Shown: positions 1-5,652 of the stretch, in pieces | Numbering within the stretch: position 1 is the stretch's first letter | How the letters are laid out: every line of letters starts with the position of its first letter | Source of the DNA: Robiginitomaculum sp. | GTDB taxonomy: Bacteria; Pseudomonadota; Alphaproteobacteria; Caulobacterales; Maricaulaceae | Length of the DNA stretch: 6,377 nt | Direction of reading: 5' to 3' | Assembly: GCA_002733735.2 (NCBI GenBank) | Contig: NVWT02000002.1 | Span: forward strand, 110,871-117,247 | Program-made: the position numbers and the translations under genes | Notes under the pieces: generated by a model | Database searches by the model: none | What the model was told of the DNA's origin: nothing | What the model saw: the letters and a program-made list of their open reading frames with translations, nothing else

Positions 1-1616
1 GTCACCCCCAGCCCATAATAAATGGCTGAATTTGCGCCCTTGGCATACAGATATGCAGCGGCACGAATATCACCGGCACTAAGCCCACAAATTTCGGCAA
101 CGGCTTCTGGCGAATTGGTTGGATCGCTAACAAATTCTGCCCACTCCTCAAAACTTTGCTGATCGCATCTAGACTTTACAAATTCCATATCAACCAAGTT
201 TTCGATAACCACCACATGAGCCAAAGCATTGATCAAAGCCACATTGGTTCCCGGTTGTAACGGTAGGTGCAAGTCAGCCTTTATATGCGGCGCATTTACC
301 AATTCAATCGCCCTTGGATCAGCAATGATCAATTTTGCGCCCGCACGAATACGTCGTTTCATAGCCGAGCCAAAAACCGGGTGCGCTTCGGTAGGATTAG
401 CGCCAATTAACAAGATCACGTCTGCTTCAGTTACCGAGTCAAAATGCTGGGTTCCGGCGCTTTCACCAAAAGTTTGCCTAAGACCATAGCCGGTTGGCGA
501 ATGACAAACTCTGGCGCAAGTATCAACATTATTATTACCAAAAGCCGCGCGAATAGTCTTTTGCACCAACCAGACTTCTTCATTGGTGCAACGCGACGAA
601 GTAATGCCGCCAATGGCGCTGGAGCCGTGGTTTTGTTTTATGGTATTTAGCTTTTTAGCGGCAAATGTAATTGCCGTGTCCCAATCAACTTCGCGCCAAT
701 CCTGATCAGTGGTTTCGCGGATCAATGGTTTGGTAATTCGATCAGGGTGGCTTGCATAACCCCAAGCAAATCGTCCCTTGACGCACGAATGCCCATGATT
801 GGCCTTGCCATCGGGATCAGGCACCATCCGCACCACCGTTTCACCTTGCATCTCGGCCAAGAATGAGCAACCAACCCCGCAATAAGCACAAGTGGTTTTG
901 ACCACCCGATCCGGCAACCCATGTTCAATTACCGTGTTCTCCATCAAGGTCGCCGTAGGACACGCCGCCACACAAGCACCGCATGAAACACATTCAGAAG
1001 TGAAAAAATCGGTGTTGCCAGCGGCAATAACGGCATCAAAACCACGACCAGCCACGGTTAATGCCAATGTGCCTTGCACCTCGTCGCAAGCGCGCACGCA
1101 TCTGGCGCAAACAATACATTTTGACGGATCAAAGGTAAAATATGGATTGGAAGTGTCTTTTGGCGCTAAAAGATGGTTTTCGCCTTGGCTATCATAGCGC
1201 ACATCACGCAAACCAACGCGCCCTGCCATGTCTTGCAATTCACAATCGCCATTGGCCGAACATGTCAGGCAATCCAACGGGTGATCAGAGATATAAAGCT
1301 CCATCACTGAACGACGCAATTTAGCCAATTTCGCAGTTTCAGTTTGCACTTTCATACCGTCACGTACCGGCGTGGTACATGATGAAGGCGTGCCTTTTAC
1401 TCCGTCGATTTCCACAAGACACAAACGACATGAGCCAAGAGCTTTTAGGCTTTCAGTGGCACAAAGCGATGGAATATCAAGTCCCGCCAACCGAGCCGCC
1501 CGTAAAACACTGGTTCCTTCGGGAACAACAACCTCTCGCCCGTCAATGATTACCTGCACACTGTTTTTACTGGGGCTTGGCGGAGTTCCCAAGTCAATAT
1601 GCTGCTCGATGCTCAT
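1..1616 (-). CDS. fdsA: NAD-dependent formate dehydrogenase, molybdenum catalytic subunit alpha (FdsA), C-terminus cut by window edge
   Basis: Catalytic subunit of the cytoplasmic FdsGBA complex, which oxidises formate to CO2 at a bis-MGD molybdenum centre and passes electrons through iron-sulfur clusters to FdsB. The visible 538 residues show, in order: a [2Fe-2S] ferredoxin domain (C52, C63, C66, C80); a His-Cys3 [4Fe-4S] site (H112, C116, C119, C125); two [4Fe-4S] ferredoxin motifs (C167/170/173/177 and C209/212/215/219); the molybdopterin oxidoreductase [4Fe-4S] motif (C243, C246, C250, C278) followed by K280; and the active-site motif VCHSP with C371 as the expected Mo ligand and H372 beside it. 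C371 is a TGT codon, so this is not a selenoprotein. The last visible residues, YYGLGV, match the family. Family members are about 900-960 residues, so roughly 400 lie beyond the edge. The start ATG shares its A with the fdsB stop (TGATG), with AAGGG just upstream, implying translational coupling. fdsC and fdsD would be expected downstream, outside the window. Confidence 0.96.
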   Translation of the reverse strand, partial: MSIEQHIDLGTPPSPSKNSVQVIIDGREVVVPEGTSVLRAARLAGLDIPSLCATESLKALGSCRLCLVEIDGVKGTPSSCTTPVRDGMKVQTETAKLAKLRRSVMELYISDHPLDCLTCSANGDCELQDMAGRVGLRDVRYDSQGENHLLAPKDTSNPYFTFDPSKCIVCARCVRACDEVQGTLALTVAGRGFDAVIAAGNTDFFTSECVSCGACVAACPTATLMENTVIEHGLPDRVVKTTCAYCGVGCSFLAEMQGETVVRMVPDPDGKANHGHSCVKGRFAWGYASHPDRITKPLIRETTDQDWREVDWDTAITFAAKKLNTIKQNHGSSAIGGITSSRCTNEEVWLVQKTIRAAFGNNNVDTCARVCHSPTGYGLRQTFGESAGTQHFDSVTEADVILLIGANPTEAHPVFGSAMKRRIRAGAKLIIADPRAIELVNAPHIKADLHLPLQPGTNVALINALAHVVVIENLVDMEFVKSRCDQQSFEEWAEFVSDPTNSPEAVAEICGLSAGDIRAAAYLYAKGANSAIYYGLGV

Positions 1617-3148
1617 CAGGATTTACCCTTAAAGTCTTCTGGCCAATAGCGCATGGCCGATTGCACCGGAATTGGTGTCATCGCCCCCATAGCACAAGCA
1701 GAACCCTCGATCATCACTTCACAAAGATCATCGATCAGCGATTTATCTATTTGTTCAGCACCTAACAGCTCATACCCTCTTATAGAACCAATCCGACATG
1801 GCGTACATTTACCACAGCTTTCTTCGGCGCAAAATTCAAAGGCGTATTTTGCCTGTTCGCGCATATTGATTGACGAACCGTATATCACAATTCCGCCATG
1901 GCCGATACCGGCACCAATAGACGCAAATTCCTCATAGCCCGTTAGCGTATCGAACAACTCTGGTGGCAGATACGCCCCTAATGGTCCACCGACCTGCACC
2001 GCTCTTATTTTTGAGCCATCTTTCGTACCACCAGCAAAATCACTCACTAACTCTTGCAAACTAGCTCCAAATGGCAATTCGACTAATCCGCCTTTGGCGA
2101 CATTACCGGCCAATTGAAATGGCAAAGTTCCAGTGGATCTGCCGATTCCAAGGCTTGCATGCCAATCGCCGCCTTTGGCCAAGATATCCGGAACAGCACA
2201 AAGAGTAATGACGTTATTGATTACCGTCGGCTGTCCAAACAGACCAGCAATCGCCGGCAATGGCGGCTTTGAGCGGACAATTCCGGTCTTGCCCTCAAGG
2301 CTTTCCAGTAAAGCGGTTTCTTCACCGCAAACATAAGAACCAGCACCGACAAAAACTTCCATATCAAAAGTTTTACCTGAACCTTGGATGTTTCCTCCCA
2401 ACCAACTCTCTGCTACCGCAATCTCAATAGCTGCACGCATCATTTTCACCGCAAATGGGTATTCAGAACGCAAATAAATCACCCCCTGCTCTGCCCCAAC
2501 CGCAAGGCCAGCAATTACCATGCCTTCGATCAGACGAAACGGATCGCCCTCCATGATAAGCCGATCAGAAAATGTACCGCTATCGCCTTCATCAGCATTG
2601 CAAACAATATGCTTTACCGCTCCGGTAGTATCCAATACCGTTTGCCACTTAATGCCGGTGGGAAAACCAGCGCCACCACGCCCTCTAAGTCCGGATTTCG
2701 TGACCTGTTCAACAATTTGCACCGGAGACATTTGCAAGGCTTTACGCAAGCCGGCAAACCCGCCAGAGTCTTGAAATTCCTCCAAACTCAGTGGATCAAT
2801 AATTCCACAACGGTTAAAAATCACCCGTTCTTGTTCGGTCAACCATGGAATATCTTCGGTTAGCCCCAGTGATTTTTCGTGCTTACCACCGTTTAGAAAA
2901 TCTGCGGCAAAAAGACTGTTCACATCACTTGCCTTCACATTGCCATAGGCGACACGCCCAGCATTGGTTTGCACTTCTAGCAAGGTTTCAGCCCAGCACA
3001 TTCCTCGTGAACCATTGCGAATAATCTCTATGGAGATATTGCGATCTTTGGTCTGCTTTTGCAGCTCTTTGACCAATTCATCAGCGCCCAAGGCAATTGC
3101 CAACATATCGCCGGGAACAAAAATGCTACTTACAGCATTCGCGCTCAT
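1616..3148 (-). CDS. fdsB: NAD-dependent formate dehydrogenase, flavin/NAD-binding beta subunit (FdsB)
   Basis: NADH-forming subunit of the formate dehydrogenase, homologous to NuoF of respiratory complex I. It takes electrons from FdsA and reduces NAD+ at FMN. The 510-residue protein is the usual length for FdsB. Residues 1 to about 95 form a thioredoxin-like extension without a cysteine set for a cluster, as known in this family. The NuoF core starts near residue 110. The glycine-rich FMN/NAD-binding stretch GRGGAGFPTG is at 156-165, with CNADEGDSGTF at 183-193 and GAGSYVCGEETAL at 268-280. The C-terminal [4Fe-4S] ligands are C445, C448 and C451 (SCGKCTPCR) plus C485. The gene overlaps fdsG by 4 bases (ATGA) and fdsA by 1 base (TGATG), which fixes the start and indicates one operon with coupled translation. 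Nothing looks truncated or degraded. Confidence 0.97.
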   Translation of the reverse strand: MSANAVSSIFVPGDMLAIALGADELVKELQKQTKDRNISIEIIRNGSRGMCWAETLLEVQTNAGRVAYGNVKASDVNSLFAADFLNGGKHEKSLGLTEDIPWLTEQERVIFNRCGIIDPLSLEEFQDSGGFAGLRKALQMSPVQIVEQVTKSGLRGRGGAGFPTGIKWQTVLDTTGAVKHIVCNADEGDSGTFSDRLIMEGDPFRLIEGMVIAGLAVGAEQGVIYLRSEYPFAVKMMRAAIEIAVAESWLGGNIQGSGKTFDMEVFVGAGSYVCGEETALLESLEGKTGIVRSKPPLPAIAGLFGQPTVINNVITLCAVPDILAKGGDWHASLGIGRSTGTLPFQLAGNVAKGGLVELPFGASLQELVSDFAGGTKDGSKIRAVQVGGPLGAYLPPELFDTLTGYEEFASIGAGIGHGGIVIYGSSINMREQAKYAFEFCAEESCGKCTPCRIGSIRGYELLGAEQIDKSLIDDLCEVMIEGSACAMGAMTPIPVQSAMRYWPEDFKGKS

Positions 3149-3609
3149 GATCTAATACCGCTAAGAATTTTGTCGATTTTTGCTTCGTCTAATTCGGCCA
3201 CCGGATTACCATCGAATTCCGCCGCCGGGCCGTTAGCGCACAGCCCAAGACAATAAACCGGCTCTAGGCTTATTTGGCCATCAGAACTGGTTTGACCCAA
3301 AGCAATACCGGTTTTAGTAGTTACTAACTTGGTTATCTTTCTGCTGCCTACCGCCTGACAGCTTTCAGCTTGGCAAATACGCAAAATATGTTCTGCTGGT
3401 GCAGAATCGCGAAAATCACTGTAATACTGGATTGCCCCGTAAACTTCGGCTTTTGAGCGTAAAAAAGCTTTGGCCAGCGGCGCAATCGCTGCATCGTCAA
3501 TATAGCCAAAATCATCAACTAATTGTCGCAAAGCACTGGTTAGAACTTGGCTACTTTTGGCGCATTCCTCAATTATTTGCAAAGCGCGCTGATAATTCCA
3601 ATTATGCAT
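3145..3609 (-). CDS. fdsG: NAD-dependent formate dehydrogenase, [2Fe-2S] gamma subunit (FdsG)
   Basis: Small electron-transfer subunit related to NuoE of complex I, expected to bind one [2Fe-2S] cluster close to the FMN site of FdsB. The 154 residues have an N-terminal helical part (about 1-65, including AEVYGAIQYYSDF) and a thioredoxin-like ferredoxin part. The cluster ligands are visible as C79-x4-C84 (CQAESC) and C120-x3-C124 (CLGLC). Length and motif spacing are typical. This is the first gene of the fds operon; its stop overlaps the fdsB start by 4 bases. Upstream of the chosen ATG there is only a weak purine patch (GGA about 9 bases before the start), but no other start fits the N-terminus better. 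The gene begins 121 bases downstream of the AraC-type regulator gene on the same strand. Confidence 0.96.
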   Translation of the reverse strand: MHNWNYQRALQIIEECAKSSQVLTSALRQLVDDFGYIDDAAIAPLAKAFLRSKAEVYGAIQYYSDFRDSAPAEHILRICQAESCQAVGSRKITKLVTTKTGIALGQTSSDGQISLEPVYCLGLCANGPAAEFDGNPVAELDEAKIDKILSGIRS

Positions 3610-3642
3610 TTAATAAATCCAAACTGCCAAAACCATATAACT

Positions 3643-3672
3643 ATAATGCACACAAAACCCTGTATGTGACAA
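3643..3672 (-). promoter_or_regulatory. Candidate sigma-70 promoter for the fdsGBA operon
   Basis: On the minus strand, TTGTCA (3672-3667) is followed after 18 bases by CATTAT (3648-3643), resembling -35 and -10 boxes. The start of transcription would fall near 3636 and give a leader of about 27 bases before the fdsG ATG. The spacer contains an imperfect dyad (listed separately). The -35 box is good and the -10 box is moderate. No clear hairpin terminator lies between the regulator gene and this site, so read-through from the upstream gene is also possible. Confidence 0.35.
3649..3668. promoter_or_regulatory. Imperfect dyad between the fds -35 and -10 boxes, possible operator
   Basis: The plus strand reads CACACAAAAC followed directly by CCTGTATGTG. 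The outer arms CACA and TGTG pair perfectly and two further inner positions match, giving 12 of 20 symmetric bases. Its placement inside the promoter spacer is what makes it notable; a dyad this short and imperfect could occur by chance in AT-rich DNA. No regulator can be assigned from the sequence. Confidence 0.25.
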
Positions 3673-3730
3673 ATATAAATTCAAAGCACCTAAAGCATTG
3701 AAGCAGAGGGAATATTAGCCGCAAAAATTA

Positions 3731-4744
3731 TCAGTGTCCTGCTTTACTATGAATGGTGGCATGCATTGATGGGGAAAGTCCAAACTTGTTAAAAAAGGCA
3801 TTACGAAACCCAGATTCAGAACAATAACCAACCAAGCGCGAAACCTTACTCACAGCTATATTATCTTCCAGTAATTCCCTAGCTTTTTCTAAACGCAATT
3901 GTTCAAAAAACTTAGCAGGACTGATACCTATATTAGCCGTGAATTTTCTTCTAAAAGTTCGTTCGGACATATTAGCATATTTAGCCATTTCTTCAGTATT
4001 AGTTGGAATATCCACCCTAGTTTGTAGCCAATAAGTCAAATCAAAAAATATTCCATTTGATGTTGTTTGCGCCGCCAATATAGAACTAAACTGCGATTGA
4101 TTGCCCGGCCTGTGCGCATAAACCACCAGCCATTTAGCAACTTCACCCATGACTTTATTACCATGATCTTTGGCGACCATTGCTAGAGCCATATCAACGC
4201 CAGACGTAACACCAGCAGAAGTCCAAAGTGATCCATCAACCATATAAATCGCATCTGGGTTTACCAAAACTTGCGGAAACATCTTGGCCAATCGCAAACA
4301 ACCAGCCCAATGAGTTGTCACCTTTCGATTGTCGAGCAAACCAGCCGCCGCAAGCACAAATGCTCCAGAACAAATAGAGCCATAACGTTCGGCTTTACCA
4401 TCAAATTTTATCAACCATTGCTGAATCACTTGGTCAGCCATAGCAGCGGTGAGCGCTGCACTATTCCCGCCAACGACAAGCACCATTTGACTAACACAGG
4501 GGCTGTTTTGCGTTAAAGAGTAGCTACCGACTATAATGCCGGAATTACAATGCACCTGTCCTCCTTGAGCTGACATGGTTTGAACTTCGTAGGCAGTCCG
4601 ACCTAAGACGGTATTGGTCGCCGAAAATACCGAGCTTGGCCCGGCAAGATCAAGCAACTCAAATCCATCATAGATGAGAAAAGATATCTGACAGGTTTTT
4701 GACATTGGCCGAATATAGTCGAAATTTGTCATTTCGGTCAACAT
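3731..4744 (-). CDS. AraC-family transcription regulator with N-terminal DJ-1/PfpI (GATase1-like) sensor domain
   Basis: GlxA/FtrA-type regulator, 337 residues from the chosen start. The DJ-1/PfpI domain covers about residues 18-190 and keeps the fold's signature residues: D32 in LLDLAGP, the nucleophile-elbow cysteine C125 in SICSGAF, and H145 in TTHW. The C-terminal AraC domain covers about 245-330 with two helix-turn-helix units (EEMAKYANMSERTFRRKF and VSRLVGYCSESGFRNAFFNKFGLSP). It is a cytoplasmic DNA-binding protein, probably controlling the divergent inhA-like gene and possibly the fds operon downstream. Start choice: the reading frame is open back to an ATG at 4801, but that would overlap the divergent gene. 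GAGGAG at 4762-4757 is a strong ribosome site, 12 bases before ATG 4744 and 9 before TTG 4747. ATG 4705 fits the usual family N-terminus but has no good ribosome site. The effector is unknown. The family call is firm; the exact start is not. Confidence 0.93.
   Translation of the reverse strand: MLTEMTNFDYIRPMSKTCQISFLIYDGFELLDLAGPSSVFSATNTVLGRTAYEVQTMSAQGGQVHCNSGIIVGSYSLTQNSPCVSQMVLVVGGNSAALTAAMADQVIQQWLIKFDGKAERYGSICSGAFVLAAAGLLDNRKVTTHWAGCLRLAKMFPQVLVNPDAIYMVDGSLWTSAGVTSGVDMALAMVAKDHGNKVMGEVAKWLVVYAHRPGNQSQFSSILAAQTTSNGIFFDLTYWLQTRVDIPTNTEEMAKYANMSERTFRRKFTANIGISPAKFFEQLRLEKARELLEDNIAVSKVSRLVGYCSESGFRNAFFNKFGLSPSMHATIHSKAGH
4720..4736. repeat. Small perfect inverted repeat CGAAAT-N5-ATTTCG near the divergent gene starts
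   Basis: CGAAAT (4720-4725) and ATTTCG (4731-4736) are exact inverted copies separated by TTGTC. The repeat lies 59 bases upstream of the inhA-like ATG and between the candidate regulator starts at 4744 and 4705. It could be an operator for the divergent pair, but AraC-family proteins more often use direct repeats, and a 6-base arm can arise by chance. Confidence 0.25.
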
Positions 4745-4756
4745 CAAAATTTGGTA

Positions 4757-4762
4757 CTCCTC
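4757..4762 (-). promoter_or_regulatory. Ribosome binding site that decides the regulator's start
   Basis: Read on the minus strand this is GAGGAG, the best Shine-Dalgarno match in the intergenic region. It sits 12 bases before ATG 4744 and 9 bases before an in-frame TTG at 4747, and favours these over the far upstream ATG at 4801 and the internal ATGs at 4732 and 4705. Confidence 0.5.
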
Positions 4763-4771
4763 GCAAAAGAA

Positions 4772-4801
4772 ACAATAACCAGCAAAGAAACATAATGACA
4801 A
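4772..4801 (-). promoter_or_regulatory. Candidate promoter of the AraC-type regulator gene
   Basis: On the minus strand TTGTCA (4801-4796) is followed after 18 bases by TATTGT (4777-4772). Transcription would start near 4765, a few bases before the GAGGAG ribosome site, giving a leader of about 20 bases. The -35 box overlaps the first codons of the divergent inhA-like gene, so the two genes would share a very compact control region. The -10 match is only 4 of 6. Confidence 0.3.
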
Positions 4802-5439
4802 AACCTATTCATATCGGATTTCTACTATATCCAGAAGTCACCCAACTTGATGCCACCGGCCCAGCACAGGTATTAAGCAGAGTTCCCGGCGCGATAATTC
4901 ATATGGTCTGGAAAACCGGTGATCCCGTTGCAACCGATGCCGGGTTTTCCATTTTACCAACGGACACTTTTGAAACTTGTCCCGACCTGGACGTTATTTG
5001 CATTCCTGGGGGTTCTGGACAAATCCCATTGATGGACGACACAGAAGTGCTGGACTTTATAAAAAAACAAGGAGAGCAAGCAGCATTTGTTACCTCGGTT
5101 TGCAGTGGATCATTACTGCTAGGAGCAGCAGGTTTGTTAAATGGTTACAAATCCGCCTGCCATTGGGCCTTTCGTGAATTACTTCCCGTTTTTGGAGCTA
5201 AACCGGTGGCAAAGAGAGTGGTAAGAGATCGCAACCGCATTACTGGTGGCGGAGTTACTGCTGGAATTGATTTTGGCTTAACTTTGGCCGCTGAATTAGC
5301 TTCAGAAGAAGTAGCAAAAGAAATTCAACTCGTACTTGAATACAACCCGCAACCACCGTTTAATTCTGGCTCTCCAGAAACCGCCGACCCGAAATTAGTT
5401 TCCAAGGTAAAGGAAATGTATTCACAATCATCTGCTTAA
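4795..5439 (+). CDS. inhA: Isonitrile hydratase-like DJ-1/PfpI family enzyme
   Basis: Isonitrile hydratase adds water to an isonitrile (R-NC) to give an N-substituted formamide; it is a cytoplasmic, metal-free enzyme. The 214-residue protein follows the known Pseudomonas putida enzyme closely along its length, as recalled: IGFLLYPEVTQLDATGP near the start, CPDLDVICIPGGSG at 62-75, SVCSGSLLLGAAGLL at 101-115, HWAF at 123-126, RVVRDRNRITGGGVTAGIDF at 141-160, and LEYNPQPPFNSGSPETA at 181-197. Predicted catalytic residues are D19 and nucleophile C103. The residue after the cysteine is S104, where the characterised enzyme is recalled to have threonine. ATG 4795 is chosen because the upstream ATG at 4699 would add 32 unrelated residues overlapping the divergent regulator; the ribosome site is weak (AAAGAAA). 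Its divergent neighbour has a homologous sensor domain and is the likely regulator. Family assignment is firm; substrate is inferred. (This inhA is unrelated to the enoyl-ACP reductase of the same name.). Confidence 0.85.
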   Translation: MTKPIHIGFLLYPEVTQLDATGPAQVLSRVPGAIIHMVWKTGDPVATDAGFSILPTDTFETCPDLDVICIPGGSGQIPLMDDTEVLDFIKKQGEQAAFVTSVCSGSLLLGAAGLLNGYKSACHWAFRELLPVFGAKPVAKRVVRDRNRITGGGVTAGIDFGLTLAAELASEEVAKEIQLVLEYNPQPPFNSGSPETADPKLVSKVKEMYSQSSA

Positions 5440-5488
5440 CGACTAATTGCGTCACTTGTCTGCGCACGTGCCAAAATGTCACAGATGT

Positions 5489-5519
5489 TTGATTTGCTCT
5501 TTTGGTAATTGCCTACTAT
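5489..5519 (+). promoter_or_regulatory. Weak candidate promoter for the riboswitch-moaA transcript
   Basis: TACTAT (5514-5519) is a reasonable -10 box placed so that transcription would start near 5526, just before the riboswitch. The best -35-like hexamer nearby is TTGATT (5489-5494), with a long 19-base spacer, so the site may need an activator or may be a different element. The rest of 5440-5525 shows no gene and no clear terminator for the preceding gene. Confidence 0.25.
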
Positions 5520-5525
5520 CTTACC

Positions 5526-5652
5526 TTTATTACTTCCGAAGCTTAAAAACCTTCGCCTGTTTGGGCATGGTTTGTAAGACAGTGGCGATTGTCGCCACCG
5601 GGTATTGATTGAGTGGAAACACCAATACCTCCCGCAATTGGAAAGGAAAGTG
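5526..5652 (+). promoter_or_regulatory. Molybdenum cofactor (Moco) riboswitch in the moaA leader
   Basis: The leader shares the conserved core of the E. coli moaA Moco riboswitch: GCCACC then GGG at 5594-5602, a variable hairpin, CCTCCCG at 5628-5634, and TGGAAAGG at 5639-5646. The variable hairpin is GGTATTG (5601-5607) with CAATACC (5623-5629), carrying an asymmetric ATTGA bulge and an inner GTG-GAAA-CAC stem closed by a GNRA tetraloop. A 5' hairpin CGAAG (5537-5541) / CTTCG (5551-5555) and the following TTTGGGC match the layout of E. coli. The conserved GGAAAGG overlaps the ribosome site (AAAGGA, 5642-5647) directly before moaA, so binding of Moco would be expected to block translation initiation, as in E. 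coli. ACTTCC (5532-5537) could pair with GGAAAGT (5645-5651) with one bulge and close the structure. Limits are approximate and the tertiary fold was not modelled. Confidence 0.82.

Noticed and set aside
503..508. Possible selenocysteine codon at the formate dehydrogenase active site
   Set aside because: The codon at residue 371 reads TGT on the minus strand, a normal cysteine; no in-frame TGA occurs in the visible gene.
229..1324. Several short plus-strand and minus-strand open frames (60-101 codons) across fdsA
   Set aside because: The continuous FdsA frame with all expected cysteine motifs runs through this whole stretch; the short frames are out-of-frame or antisense shadows.
2384..2863. 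159-residue open frame on the plus strand inside fdsB
   Set aside because: It lies fully antisense to the strongly conserved FdsB core (CNADEGDSGTF region), has no recognisable domain and no good ribosome site; it is a shadow frame.
3674..3730. Search for a terminator after the AraC-type regulator
   Set aside because: No GC-rich hairpin followed by T residues is visible on the minus strand in this gap, so no terminator is annotated.
4699..4794. N-terminal extension of the isonitrile hydratase-like protein from an upstream ATG
   Set aside because: The 32 added residues do not resemble the family, which begins just before the first beta strand, and they overlap the divergent regulator's coding region.
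5464..5471. Palindrome GCACGTGC after the inhA-like gene, considered as terminator or operator
   Set aside because: It has no loop and no following T-run, so it is not a terminator; an isolated 8-base palindrome is too short to call an operator.
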